From Colletotrichum lupini (Eukaryota; Ascomycota; Sordariomycetes; Glomerellales; Glomerellaceae), in NCBI RefSeq assembly GCF_023278565.1, contig NC_064682.1:3286001-3350000 (forward strand): a stretch of 64,000 nt of DNA. Direction: 5' to 3'. Position 1 is the stretch's first letter. The number at the start of each line of letters is the position of its first letter. The position numbers and the translations under genes are program-made. The notes beneath the pieces are model-generated. The model was not told the DNA's origin. It worked only from the letters and a program-made list of their open reading frames with translations, and ran no database searches. This document shows, piece by piece, positions 45,017-57,137 of this stretch.

Positions 45017-46711
45017 CTACGTCCGATCAATCTGGGTAACCGTAGCCTTGGATGAATCCAGGCCCTTGTGGGTATCCTTATCAAAGTCAACCGCAGCATC
45101 AGCATGCGTATCAAGTCCCATCTGCTTCATAGCATTCGTTCCCACCGCCGCGTCCGGTCCGTCAAAGATCTCCGCCACCTCCTCGAGAGACCGTCCCTTG
45201 GTCTCGGGGAAGAAGAAGTAGATGAGAGTAAGGTGGATGGCGATCGCCACGCACCATACAATGTAGTACTTCCACGCAATCGCCTCCATGGCAACGGGGT
45301 TCGCGAACGAGTTGTAGACACCCGCCAAGTTACCGGTGAGCTGGTAGAGCATAGAGGCCTTGGCGCGCAGCGAGTAAGGTGTGACTTCCATGATGTAGGT
45401 CGCGCCGATGGGCGAGCAGGCGTGATACCAGAAGGAGAAGACAAAGATCATGGCCAAGACGGCGCCCGCGTAGCCCATGTGCTTGAAGCCGGTCTCCTGG
45501 TTCAGCGCGGAGCAGATTGTCCAGATGATGTACGAGACGCCCATGCCTGACATGCCGACGAGGAAGAGTCTGCGTCGACCAAACTTGTCCACCATGGTGG
45601 CGAAGACGCAGGCCGAGAGGAAACCCCAAATTTGTAGTCCGGCGTTGATGAGGAGCTGAGTCTTGTGATCCGTGACATTGATCGAGTTGAGGACCCTAGA
45701 CGAAGTTTGTTAGCAATTGAGACGAAGCACGAAGGGTATTCGAGTCTGAACTGACTTTGAGAGGAAGTACGATGTCAAGGCATTGCCAGACCACTGCAGC
45801 ATGGCAGGGATGTACAGAGCCAAAAACAAGCGATGCCAGTTGCCGCGGGTCGAGATCCATTCCGCCCAGCGCGACCTCTTCTGCACCTTTTCCACCTCGA
45901 GCGTGGCCGTGATCTCAGCCATCTCGAAGCGAGCAAGCCGGGAGTTGGGGTCCCCGTATCCGTGCCACTTGACCAGGATGTCCCTGGCCTCCTTGTAGCG
46001 GCCCTTGTAAATCAGCCATCTGGGCGATTCGGGGCAGAAGAAGACGAGAGACGCCTGGATGACGGAGCAGACGCACTGCAGCAAGCTGGGAAGACGCCAC
46101 GCCCACGAGTTGGTCATCTTGAAGGTGCCAAACGTGACCCAGGCGGCGATGAGGGCACCGAGCGGCCAGGAAACCATCATGAAGGAGACGACCTGTCCGC
46201 GGTGGGTAGGGTACGTGACCTCGGACAGCAGGGGCGGGGCGGCGGTCGAGATGATGCCGAGTCCAAAGCCGATGATGAAGCGGGAGGCGACGAACATGCC
46301 GTAGTTGAGGGACCAGGTTTGGATGATGGAACCGACAATGATGAGAATCGAGCCGCCAAAGATGGGCTTCCGGCGGCCGAGCCAGTCGCAGAGCTGAGAG
46401 GAGACGAGGATGGAGATGAGGACGCCACCGTTGGGGCCGAACGTCATGGCGCCGAGGCGCGTTCCCTTCGGCTCGCCAAAGAACTCTTGCCACTGCGGGA
46501 GTGACTGCATGCCATTGAGCATGCTGGCGTCGAAGCCCGTTGCCGTCTGGGTCAGGAGACCGCTGAGAAGCAAGAGGTTGAGCTTCCACAGGGTCCAGTC
46601 GCTGTGCCACGGCTTACGATCGCGAGGGATGACATCGCTGAGGACGAGGCCCTGGAAGTCGTCGGTGTCGGCACCGGGCGAGTGGACCTCTTCGGTGACT
46701 GGCTTTGCCAT
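45017..46711 (-). CDS. MFS sugar transporter-family protein (544 aa)
   Basis: Exons are 46711-45756 and 45695-45017 on the minus strand. The 60-bp intron with a weak donor (GTCAGT) is placed where it restores LTSYFLSK|VLNSINVTDHKTQ. It carries sugar-porter motifs: DWLGRRKPIFGG in the first loop, PESPRWLIYKGR before the central loop, MVDKFGRRRLFLVG in the second half, and FPETKGRSLEEVAEIFDG after helix 12. The N-terminal tail is acidic, and QTATGFDASMLNGMQSLPQW is the helix-1 signature of fungal sugar:H+ symporters (quinate/lactose permease-like group). It is an intact plasma-membrane importer whose substrate is undetermined. It is the second member of this superfamily within 12 kb; the two are clearly different in sequence, so they are not a recent duplication. 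Confidence 0.93.
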
Positions 46712-49437
46712 TGTGATGGTTGTCGTCGTCTCGTCGAGGAGAGTGGGTTGCCTTTGTCAACTTTTGTCGTCGTTGTCTCTTGGAGGAACCGGCTCGAACT
46801 GACGGCTGCTGGTTTGCGGGCCTGCAGGGTAGTAGTGAATCCGGCGCAACGGTCCTCTTATATCTCGAGACGAACTGGCAGATTGGAACTTAGGAACGAA
46901 TTGGAGTCGCGATGCGAATGCGGGATAGCGCCGGCTTGCCTACCATCCAGTATATTGACCGATGCCCCCTTTCAAGTTTTCCCCATGGGCAAGCAGCGAC
47001 CTACCCCGGCTACCAGACAAACGCGGAGGAAGCTAAGGTTGAATCAGACCACTGCGCCGGTATCCGTAGACTGTCACAAGTTGGCCTTGTTCGAATGGTG
47101 GTGGCTGGCGACGCTTGTTGGTGCGCATCCAAACCGCGCCGGGGAGGCCTTTACCCCGATGCCCGATGCAGCATCACGTGGAGTCAAGAGGTTTTACCCC
47201 AGATCTACCCCAGGTTCCTCCTCTTTCTCCTCACGAGTCTCTGTTCCTTCGAGCTCCGGGGTGTGTCTTTCTCCTCACGCGACGCCTTCGGCTCCTCATC
47301 CAGGAGTCGGCCCCCCGGTCGTTCATTGCCCAGCTTCGGGGAATAAGAGCCGGCGGTGCTTGACTGAACCTCGGGAGACCCATCCCCCGATATCCCCATA
47401 CCCCGGGTAACGGCGTGTTCGACGGGCGTCTTACGCCGAGATGCCGAGACACGGGAGGGTGCGGTGCAAGCTAGCGACATCAAGCGAAAGCTTTTTCAAA
47501 GAGACGAATCATACTACGTCACTGATGGCCTTCTCTTTAAGGTGGGTTTCGCCTCATTTGAAAGCGAGGTCGCTCCGGGCTGTGTGCAGCAGGACCGCCT
47601 TCAAGTTTAGCACAAGCCACAACTAGCAATACGTTGATGGAGACGGTTCACTGCGAAACTGACTTCGAGAATTCAGGAGTGAATAGCAGATTTATTGAAG
47701 CATACAGGCAAGCCATTACTGGTTCTCTTGTCACCCTACGCCAAGACACTGAGTGCACAGTCAGCATGCAGTGGTGTTTGCCTGGCGCAGTAGAGCTCCA
47801 ACGAATCTCGGTGCATATACCCGTAGTTCATTGCCGTAATAGGCCATACGCGTCCATGCTGGCAGAATCTGGCCAACAAATGTTTTCAAGCTGACAGTCC
47901 AACTATCATGGTTGGCTGACCCATGTGTAGCCTCCGCATTTCGTCCCATGCAGCAAAGTCTCCGATTAAGAGGCAGACTACTATTAGCAAATCAGCAGAT
48001 TTGTTCACAACTTACTTTACGATGCATCATATCGACTGATGTCTTCTCAGAGGCTTCTTTTTGTTAGATATTTGATCGCCCACGTTGATCGGCGACCACA
48101 TGCCTGCTAACGAAACACCAATAGGCTCACCCGCTTGCAACATGGCCGTCTTGCAACCATGCCATGTTGCTCCCTTTGGTAAAAGTAGCTAATGATGTTT
48201 TTCGTTGCCAGTCGGTCAGATCAGAGAGATGTGTAGTACTACGGTTGGCATCGTGTTGCAGTGGAAGCACTGAAATACGCGGTCACTCTAATAGCCTACT
48301 AAAGAAAGTTCCACAGCGAGTCTGGGCTAGTACAAGGGTACCACCTCAATTGGTTTCTTCGAGTGATTGTCTAAGACACTCACCTACGTGAAGTAAATGA
48401 TACCGCGTAGTGTCAGCTCAGCTGCCTTGGCGAAGCGCACAACTTCAAGCAACCTCGCTCTGCGGTTCTCGGTCCCTATTCCAAGACGGCGTAATCGCAC
48501 AAGTTTATCGCCTTTCTTGAATCGCAGGCGACTCAGGGCAATAGGCAACGTTTTGTCTCTGTCTGCCTTACTCTCCTCCTAAGGAGAGAGACAAGTCCAA
48601 AACAAAGAGGAGCGGCAAATAATTTGGGGTACCTACTAATACCATCACCAATGATCTCAACACGCCTCCGACGACGCTTGCTCGAGGGTTGAGTAATGCA
48701 GTTACACAGAATTATTAATCGTAACAGTCAGAGACCCAGTCCCACAAAATTTCGCAAGTGTTTACGTCGTTCAACAACGCATCTGCCACGGGCCCCGGAG
48801 GCTTCGTTGCATAAGTGTAACGAAGCTTACAGTGATGTTCGTAGTTACCTTGCATCAGTACCTACTTGATGGTCAATCTTGAATCATATTCTGCCTTGTT
48901 TAGGTGCTTAAGTGTGCTTGTTCGCTCAGCGGGCCATGGGTTCACAATACCATTCTTCCAGCGGATCAACATGACCACAAATGCTTATGGCTTGGCATAT
49001 AGACACAACGCTGACTGAGCCACAAGAAGGATTACCCTCGCACCAATTGTTAACTGCAGACTTATCCAGAAAGTCTTCAATGCTGACGGATGGTCCGACG
49101 GTCACGTATCGGAGAGAACCATGTGCACGTCGGGGCGCCATCATCCTCACCGCAACAGTAAAGTTTACCTGAACTGCGACTGTGAGATGAGCCTGTAGTC
49201 TTCCGCTCTTTAAAGATGATCGAAGATTAAGAATGATCTTTGATGGGAAATAAGTTTCCGCTATAAATACAAGATTGGTTCCCAAACTCGCCTACAAAGT
49301 TCGAGATAGGACAATTCACGAGAAGAAAGTTTCGAAATAAAACCACATTTTGCCGATTCAGTATTGCAATAGAACGTTAGAGGTTTTATTCTTTCACCAA
49401 TACCTCACCTTGCTAACAGAAATATCAGGCCAACACC
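46712..49437. other. Long A/T-richer intergenic region
   Basis: 2.7 kb. The first 200 bases are the MFS promoter. Frames at 46604-47410 and 46912-47346 overlap each other in different frames and show no domain-like sequence. From about 47900 to 49300 the base composition is A/T-rich, with no gene and no recognisable transposon ends. Confidence 0.5.
49263..49270 (+). promoter_or_regulatory. TATA box candidate of the IDI-2-like gene
   Basis: TATAAATA about 170 bp upstream of the ATG at 49438. Confidence 0.5.
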
Positions 49438-49869
49438 ATGAAGTTTACAATTCCCATCCTCCTCGCCCTTGCCACCAACCTCCCACCAACCCTGGCCGGC
49501 TTCGCCCCCACCGCCGCCGAAGAATGCGGTGACCTCGGCGTAATGTCCTACACGGCCTCCTCCCTCGACAGCAACGTCGACCCCTCCAACATCCGCAAGT
49601 GCAGAGAGCACCCCCTAACCCTCAAGGACGGCTCGTCCCCGAACCTGCAGGCCCGGGAGTGCTGGTTCGGCGATAAATACGGCTGCAGCAAGGGGTACTG
49701 CTGGGAGTCGTGCGACAGAAACAAGGGCACTTGGTGCTGGACGGCGTGGAATGGCGGGCACGGGAACTGGCGGACTTGTTCTGGCAAGGAGCAATGCGCG
49801 CCCGCGGCGCAGTCTGCTTGTGGGAAGGATTGCAAGGATGCCAAAGAGTGTGGATGTAGCTGTCACTGA
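49438..49869 (+). CDS. Secreted cysteine-rich IDI-2-like protein (143 aa, 14 Cys)
   Basis: Single exon. The signal peptide is MKFTIPILLALATNLPPTLAG. The mature part begins ECGDLGVMSY and continues with DPSNIRKCREHPL, then the block YGCSKGYCWESC, GTWCWTAWNGGHGNWRTC and a C-terminal Cys cluster (KECGCSCH). From memory this order (ECG-LGVM, RKC-HPL, WCWTA-NGG, GCSC) is that of fungal IDI-2-like secreted proteins, named after the Podospora anserina gene induced during vegetative incompatibility and starvation. The match is from motif recall, not a search. Fourteen cysteines suggest up to seven disulphides and an extracellular protein. Biochemical function of the family is unknown to me. It marks the last accessory-type gene before the housekeeping block. 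Confidence 0.8.
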   Translation: MKFTIPILLALATNLPPTLAGFAPTAAEECGDLGVMSYTASSLDSNVDPSNIRKCREHPLTLKDGSSPNLQARECWFGDKYGCSKGYCWESCDRNKGTWCWTAWNGGHGNWRTCSGKEQCAPAAQSACGKDCKDAKECGCSCH

Positions 49870-50879
49870 GGGGGTCTAAACGATCTATGAAATATCGTGC
49901 TTTTCATCTGTCTTTACCTCCTGTAAACTTGTAATTTACCATCATGGATTTCACTTGTTTCGCTCCATCTCCGGTTATTAGGCTGAGACGCTCTTTTTAT
50001 CATTCCAGTAACACCAATCATCACACTCATTTTGTACGATAACCACTCATCTCATTTCATCTTGTTCTGTCTGTAATACCTCACTCTCTCTCATCGAAAC
50101 CTTATGCCGAGGTAATTTGAGTGAAATGGCCAGCGTCTCGTGCGCTCATCATAGGGGCTCCCAGTCTCATCCTTAGGCGGAAGTAACATTACTCAAGACT
50201 TCTTCGACCACCAGAAAGAAGGTATCATGAAACTCTCTGATGTTGTATGATTCATTTTATGCTATTGGACAGTAGTTTCCTTCGGATGGGGGTTGTACTT
50301 CAATTTCATAACGTCTTTAATGCGGCTTCCAATTTAGAACTGTGACCAAAAAACACACTGCAGTCCTGACATCCAACGTCAGCGGAGAGTGCTAAAATAA
50401 TGCCACAAGAGGCCTCACAGCTCTAATGATATCTAGACAAACCCTAAAAAGCTTTGAAATAGGACACTGCCAACAAGACCGAGTCCGGAGCAGACGCCGT
50501 CACCCGGAGGCGGCAGGCGGCAGAGGGCCGTGACAAAGCATCGCCGAAGCTCCGAAGGGCCCCACCCTGGCGCACAAACCCCCCGCAAGCCAATCACCTG
50601 CGACAACTACAACCCCACCAACAACGACGCCCACACCAAAAGGGAAAGGAACTCGCGCCGGCCGCAGCATCTCGCAGCTCATCCCATCTCCGGGCAGCAA
50701 AAAGACGACGCAACAAGGAGGACGACTAAACCAGTCCTGCCATTCGTTTCGAGTTACCTTAGAGTGAGGGATTCACTTATAAGCTGGTTGGCCTTTCACC
50801 TTTCTTTCTCTTCTGGCTGAGTTCATCTTTGGATAGGGACAGCAAAATACTGGAAAGAAACGCTCCATTAGATATCACA
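49870..50879. other. Intergenic region
   Basis: 1 kb holding the 3' flank of the IDI-2-like gene and the promoter of the SmgGDS-like gene; no other feature is supported. Confidence 0.5.
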
Positions 50880-53216
50880 ATGGCTGAATCAGCACAGCAA
50901 CAGCCATTGGAAGGCGGCAAGATTCTCGCGCCAGACGCCATCGCCAACATCCTCTCGTCCGCCTCGGCCTGGGCTGATCCAGGTTCCGTAGACCAGAGCC
51001 GCGCGCACAGGACCGCACTGCTGGGCGATGTACTCTTTACTGCGCAGCAGCAATGGAATAGTGGCAGTCAAGAGATTGACCTTGTTGCGGAGAAGCTGGG
51101 CGACGGAAGCAGAGATGGTAAGGCCCCTTGATTCACACTACTGATTTTGAGATCTATGCTAACACATTCAACAGCATCATGGAGACTGCCCCTGGGAGAC
51201 TCGGGCATCGTCGACTTCTTCCTCTCTGTCATTTCCACGGAGAACCTCAGACCAGCGTTGAAGAAGCACTCTCTCCGTCTGCTCGGAAACTCATGCGCCG
51301 ACACAGGTACCACTCTTGTTCACTCATCCTCTTCAGCAAAGAAATCTAACGCAACATCTAGATGAAAACCGCGCAAGGGTCGTGTCATCAAACGCAATCA
51401 CCTCCATCATCAGCCTTCTCGCCGACGACACCGCCCTCCCCTTCGCCGTGCCAGTCCTCTACAACATCCTCGTCGACTACGAGCCCGCCCAGATTCAAGC
51501 GAGCTCTTCCTCGCTCACCCTTCATCTCGTCAACCTCCTCACCAGCCCACGCCTCGCCAACGCGCCGCATCTCATGGGTATCATTGGCAAGATCCTCGCC
51601 TTGCTCGCCACACACGGTACGCTTCACTCACCCATCTAACTCCCTCCCTCACTCAGTCATAGAACCACAAAGCTCACACCTTTCATCCAGAAACCGAAGC
51701 CAACTTTGCACCCCCGCAAACACCAACCATCCTCCTCACCCTCGCCCTCACACCAACAACCGACGCAGAAGACTTCGTCTCCCTCACCGCCGTCGCCCTA
51801 GCCTACCTAACCCACGCGCCCATCCAAGCAGCCCTCATCGCAACCGGCTCCGTCCCCGTCCTCCTCGCCACCTTCTACCACCTCCAAACCCAGCTCGACG
51901 CCCTCCGCGTCGAAGACGAAGACGCCGCCGTCCTCCTCAAATCCCTCCCCCAGTCCTTCATCCAGATCCTCGCAGACGTCTCCTACGCAGACGACTTCGC
52001 CCTTCGGCACCCCATAGGCTCCCCCGTCCTCGACACCCTCTACAGCTGGCTCACCCTCACGCCCAACAACACCCACCTCCAGTCCGCGGCCTGCCTCTGC
52101 CTGGGCAACGTCGCCCGCTCCGACGAAGCCTCCTACGCCCTCGTCAAGTCCCACGCCGTTCACCTCCCCCTTGCCGCCCTCCTCGCCAAAGCAACAGACA
52201 CGATGCTCCTCCACTCCGCCCTCTCCTTTGCCAAAAACCTCGCCATCCCCTCCCAGAACAAACCCGTCCTCGGCGACGCAGGCCTCTTCTCCCCCGAAAT
52301 CCTCCCCCGCATCTGGTCCCTCGACGTAAACCCCCAAGTCCAATTCACAGCCGTCTCACTGACCCGCCTCCTCCTCGTAAATACACCCACCAACGTCCGC
52401 CGCCTCTGCGCGCCCCTCTCCCCTGACCCTCTATCCCCCCTCCACGAGACAACACACCTCCACCGCCTCCTCGACATGGTCTCCCGCACAGACGCAGAAC
52501 ACACAAAGACCGAGGCCGCCCGCGCCGCCGCAGCCGTCTGCCGCGTCCTACACACGGCGCCCATCCCGCCCATCCTACCAGACTGGGACCCCTCCGAAGA
52601 CGGCTACGTCTTCCGCCCCGAGAACCCGCTGCCCGCGACGGCCGTAGCCGAGGCAGAAGGCGACGGCGGCGCGCAGCGTCGAGACAAATTCTATAGGCGG
52701 CATCCGAGCCTGAACAAGGCGCTCGCGTTCCTCGTCACGCAGACCAAGTTCCCCGTGCTACGCAGCGAGGCGTGGTTCGTCTTCGCGCTCATGTGCCGCG
52801 CCAAGGACGGCGCCGATGTTGTGCTGCGTACGCTGCAGGTTCCTGGTGCGTTTGAGGCGTTGACGGAGGCTGTTACGGGGCGGACGTTTTCTGGGGAGGA
52901 TAGCAGCAACGGCACGGACCAGAAGGCCATTGAGGGGGCGCCGTCGGCTGCGAGTGGTGATGGGCAGGCGGTGGTTGTTGGCGGCGGAGATAATGCTGCC
53001 ATGGTGGAGGGTCTTGGGCTGGAGCCGCAGCAGGCTGACCCGTCGCAGGCGGCGGGCATGAAGAAGGTTGATCGGGAGAATGGGCTGGTAATGGTGTCGG
53101 AGCTTGTCAAGAGGCACGCGGCTGAGTTGCCGGCTGTCAGGAGGGCTGCGTTTGAGGAGATGTTGAAGGAAGGTGGTGAGCTGATGGCTGATGAGAAGGT
53201 GAAGGGCAAAGCGTAG
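50880..53216 (+). CDS. SmgGDS (RAP1GDS1)-like armadillo-repeat protein (716 aa)
   Basis: Four exons: 50880-51117, 51175-51306, 51362-51616, 51691-53216, with introns of 55-74 bp, all giving continuous helical repeats (SRD|ASWRLPLGDSGIVDFF; NSCADT|DENRARVV; LATH|ETEANFAPP). The chain is almost entirely alpha-helical with recurring armadillo-type blocks such as LQSAACLCLGNVARSDEAS, LLHSALSFAKNLAIPSQNK and QFTAVSLTRLLLVNTPTNVRR. These match the SmgGDS family, which binds small GTPases with C-terminal basic tails (Rho, Rap) and acts as exchange factor or chaperone before prenylation. The last ~140 residues are less ordered. ATG 50880 (ATCACAATGGCT) starts the first helix; the frame is open upstream without another ATG near. 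It would be cytosolic. Confidence 0.83.
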
Positions 53217-53812
53217 TTGGTATGTTGAAGCAAACGATGCCTGACCATAACTGTTCCTCATCGTTCCGTGACCATGAATAAGGGCAGAGGCCGCACTTAA
53301 GACTTTTCATGCTATTTGATGTCACAGTAATAGAACGATATTAGATCACAGCATCACCGAATGGAACCACAATTGGAAAAGCAATCGAATCAATCCTTAG
53401 TCTACTCCTGTCACCTTTGACCCATGATACACGTCACGTCGTATTCGTACGATGCGTCTTCCTACGCCCGTCGATTTAGACGACGGGGAATTCTTGGGGG
53501 AGTGTGTAGGGGGCAGCAATCGACACAAGCGGGCGTGATCAATGCAATAATTTCTTTATGACCTTGTCCTGAGAGTATCTCAATCCACTGAACCCACGCC
53601 AGGCCAGAAGAAAACAACCCGACTTTCGAAGAACTTTTTTCCCTTCTCCGAAAGTGTTTTTGATGTGTCGAAAGCAGCAGCCGAAAATCCCATTTCCATG
53701 CAGCAGCTTAAGCTTAGCTGCACTAGTAGCCGCAGCATCAAACAAAGCCCCCCGACACCACAAGAGACGACAGCAGAGCAGCAGCGGTAGCAAAGACAGA
53801 GACATGCTGCGT
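53217..53812. other. Convergent spacer, 3' ends of SmgGDS-like and eL13 genes
   Basis: Non-coding. An antisense frame at 53654-54226 on the plus strand is a shadow of eL13. Confidence 0.6.
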
Positions 53813-54813
53813 TTATTTCTTGGCAGCCTCGGCCTCGGCCGCGTCGCGGGCGCGCTTCTCCTTCTTGCCCAGGTTGCGGGCCTCGGCTCTCGTGTCGCGG
53901 AGCTTGCGGTAAGCACCGCCCTCGATGGGCTTGGGGAGGTCGGACTTGGAGATCTCGGAGAAGCCGGAGGCGGTCTTCTCGATGGGGAGGGCGGCGGAGA
54001 GGGACTTGACGGTCTCGGTCTTGGAGAGGTCGACCTTGGAGTCGCCCTGCTTGACCTTGTTGGAGCGGCGGGGGAAGACGACGAGGCGCTCCTTGTAGGC
54101 CTTGAGGCGGGCGACGTTGGCGGCCAGGGACTCCTCGCTCAGGTTCTTGCGGCGGCCATCGACGGCGATACCGATGGTGGGAGCGTAAAGGCGGGGGATA
54201 CCGGCGGCCTAGCAGACTCGCGTTAACTCTCTGAACATTCCCAAATATTCGTCCTTCCTGGCACCGGGCGTGCCTCGCGGAGTTCAGTATCGTACCTTAA
54301 GCTCGTCCAGGGTGAAACCGCGGCCGGCACGGACCTTGCGGTTGTACTTGATGGTAGGGCATCTCACGACAGGGCGGAGCAAGTCGGTGGGACGGGGAGC
54401 GACCTTCGCGGCCTTGGCCTGACGGGCGACACGGCGGCTGTGCTTCTTGCCGGCCTGTTGTGATGTTCCAAGTCAGATCCAAATTCCTCTTGTGCCATTT
54501 CCTATTTTCCCAATCTCGTCTGTTTCCCCGGGGTAGGGAAAGAAAGAGTATCCTGCGCAGAAGAATCATACCTGGTCGAAGTGCGTCCGGACCCGGCGCT
54601 GCCAATCCTTGCGGAAGTCTGGTCAGATGGTGTTAGTACTCTGCTATGTCTCGATGGTCGTCGTCTTCGCAATCGTCGCTCTTCGCGTGGAGGGGTGCTC
54701 ACGGTTGTGGGGGATCTGCTGGTTGTGTGCGATCGCCTAGAAAAAAGTCGAACGTCAGTATTTGCGATGCGACGCCATCAATGGCGAGTCTCGTGGGCAT
54801 ATCGACATACCAT
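53813..54813 (-). CDS. RPL13: 60S ribosomal protein eL13 (212 aa)
   Basis: Five exons on the minus strand: 54811-54813, 54703-54736, 54572-54618, 54296-54454, 53813-54208. The first exon is just the ATG, and the second supplies [11 protein letters not shown], a known eL13 start; then [37 protein letters not shown], the [12 protein letters not shown] block, [21 protein letters not shown] and the basic C-terminus [22 protein letters not shown]. It is a component of the large ribosomal subunit. The intron density near the 5' end (four in the first 350 bases of coding sequence) is typical of ribosomal protein genes. Introns were checked by eye for C/D snoRNA boxes; none is convincing. This gene is single-copy housekeeping and a good anchor for synteny. 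Confidence 0.96.
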
Positions 54814-57137
54814 TGTGCCTGTATTGCGCGATCAAGGGGTTAGTAGTCCGGATGGGCCGTCGTCGAGATGCTGCTGCAGGCTTCGAAAATTCCTTGAGAG
54901 GGACGAGTCAAAATCTCTGGAGGGCATGAAAACCCTACGAAAGGCCGGTACGTACTGGAGGTTTTTGGGGTGGGACGGTCGCAATTGTTGATTGGCTGTG
55001 GGATCCACCTGGTGTGGCAGCGCGAAGGACAGGCGACGGCCGAACCCTATTCCGGATTTTCGTCTTGTGGCTGAGGCGATGGGTTTTTCAGTTTGCAAGT
55101 GGATTTCAGCTGGCAGGAACTACCTAAGGTAGCATGGGTAGGTATGAGAGAGAGCACTCATTGGTACCATGGAGTCCGTCGACGAAGGCATTCTATGCTT
55201 GATATCGCCGTCTTCAATCTCCCATTATGAAGGCTTGATTGCACCAGGGCAATTCATCTAGATAGTGCGTTCAATTTCCCATCAATCTGCGACTTTTACA
55301 AATTTGTTATATCCTACATCTCTCATTTCGTCAATGCTTTAAAGATCATAGTGCGCTACGAAAAATTGGTCCAGTGAAGTATAAGAAAGCAGCTAAGCCG
55401 CACATTTTGAACTCTGCGCCCAGCCAGTGAGTGCTTGTTCTTGTTGGTGACACCCTCCTGCTCAGTGCTCACTTGTTGTCGCAAGATACGTGTAGTACCC
55501 TTTCACCAGCTCCTTATGCCCGTCTTAGCTGATCTACGTTGGTACAAGCCTCGCATGATGCCGATGACCATCCATCTTACTGTCAAATATGAACAGCCGA
55601 CGATGCACCGTATCTGGGAGTTCCACTGAGATGTCTCTTCCCTTAATTGGTCTACAACTCCACAATATCACTGCATCTTCGAGACGATGGTGCCTTCCCA
55701 TCATGACATAGGTACTTTGACAGCTCAGTATCCGGCAGGTGGTGTAAGCTTGTAGCCCCTCCCAACTCATGCCCAGCTTATTCCTTCCCATCCATCGTTA
55801 CCTAGATTCAATGAAATTCGAGAAACAGATACGTACTTCCAAGTGCTCCGTCCGCCTCAGGCACCTCGAAAAAGGGTCGTTGCGCACGTGACACTTCCTC
55901 ACTCCCATTACTGATTGCGGCGCACCTTGGGAGATTGCAGAATATCTATATAATGCCCCGCTCTCCTCTCCCATTTCCACTGCTTTCCTCTTTTTCTTCT
56001 TCATACTTACCTTGATGGGCGTCCTGGGGATCATGAAATCCGGTACGCAGAGAGGGATGCCTGCATTGCACATCGTGGAGCCCTCCTCTCTCGATAGTCC
56101 TTCGGGGCCATCGCTGTTGTAATTTTTGATTTTCAACCCTTTTCATTGTGTACTCTGCCTGGTGCAGCGTCATGAAGAAGAGACTTCTGAGTGGTTTTTT
56201 GGTGATGTAAAAACGTTGAGGATCAGTTGCGTGCTACTGGTGCTAGGCTTCTCTCCAATGTCAGAAGTCGCCGGATTTCTTGAAGTGCGACATGAAGCTC
56301 CGTTACTTCATGATAACTCCCAGTTCTGTCAATGGTGGCGTAGAGGAAGCTGAGCTGTGCCAGACTCTCATTCAGGTAGTCGTCCATCATCCACAACGTC
56401 TCGGTGATCGTCAGCTAAGCTAGCTCGAAAGAAGCCTACCACGTCAAGTACGCGTCCTATGAGCAAGCACATCTTGACTTCAATGTTCTGGCATTTGTAG
56501 ATATTTCTTCCAACGGGGGCTACTCGCAATCTCTCCAGGTCTGCGGTGAAATTATACACTTAATGTCTGATGTTTCTCTGCAGCAGTGGAATCTCTGTTT
56601 CTGCGTGGATTTAATCAACCGCCATGGAACGTGAATATTTGTATCAGGTATCGCGATGCTTTCATAGATGAATTAGCCTCCCTTGCAAAATCAATCCTCA
56701 CCAGTTCCCTCATCTATGTCTCCCTACACAGACCCCAGCTGGTCCCAGCTGTCCTCAACTGTCGTCGGACACCAACAGCTCAAAAAGCTCCCTTCCCGAG
56801 CACCTGGCCCGTCGTCGTACGAGAAAAGGTCCCCGGGACAAGCCGCACCAATCACAGCCCTCCAAAAAACCATGCAGCCCAGGTCCAAGGGGACCCATTC
56901 AATTCCCAGAGCTCCAAAAAATCTCATGACAAGTGCTTTTTTCGGCTTCTGCGTCGCCCCCGTCCCATTCCCCCGTGTTCCGAGCCAGAGAGAGAGAACG
57001 TAACGTCGCCGACCTCCCGTCCAAGGCCAATTAAATCGACGAGCCTCAGTTGCCTCCCGAACCCCCCCGATCCCATCAGTCCGCCGAGGCAATCATCGAG
57101 ACTACAACACCTGCTTCGACCAAGAAACACCACCACA
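54814..57137. other. Divergent intergenic region between eL13 and the Cox14-like gene
   Basis: 2.3 kb with both promoters. The open frame starting 56586 is in frame with the Cox14-like start but lacks any domain-like sequence and is counted as untranslated leader. Confidence 0.5.

Noticed and set aside
46604..47410. 268-codon plus-strand frame
   Set aside because: It begins antisense to the first exon of the MFS gene and continues through its promoter; no recognisable domain.
47900..49300. A/T-rich stretch considered as a degraded transposon
   Set aside because: No terminal repeats, target-site duplication or transposase/reverse transcriptase remnants could be recognised by eye.
53654..54226. 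190-codon plus-strand frame
   Set aside because: It is an exact antisense shadow of eL13 exon 5.
54455..54810. Possible C/D snoRNA inside eL13 introns
   Set aside because: Only partial C-box-like TTGATGG and CTGA were seen in one intron (54737-54810), without terminal pairing or a complete box pair.
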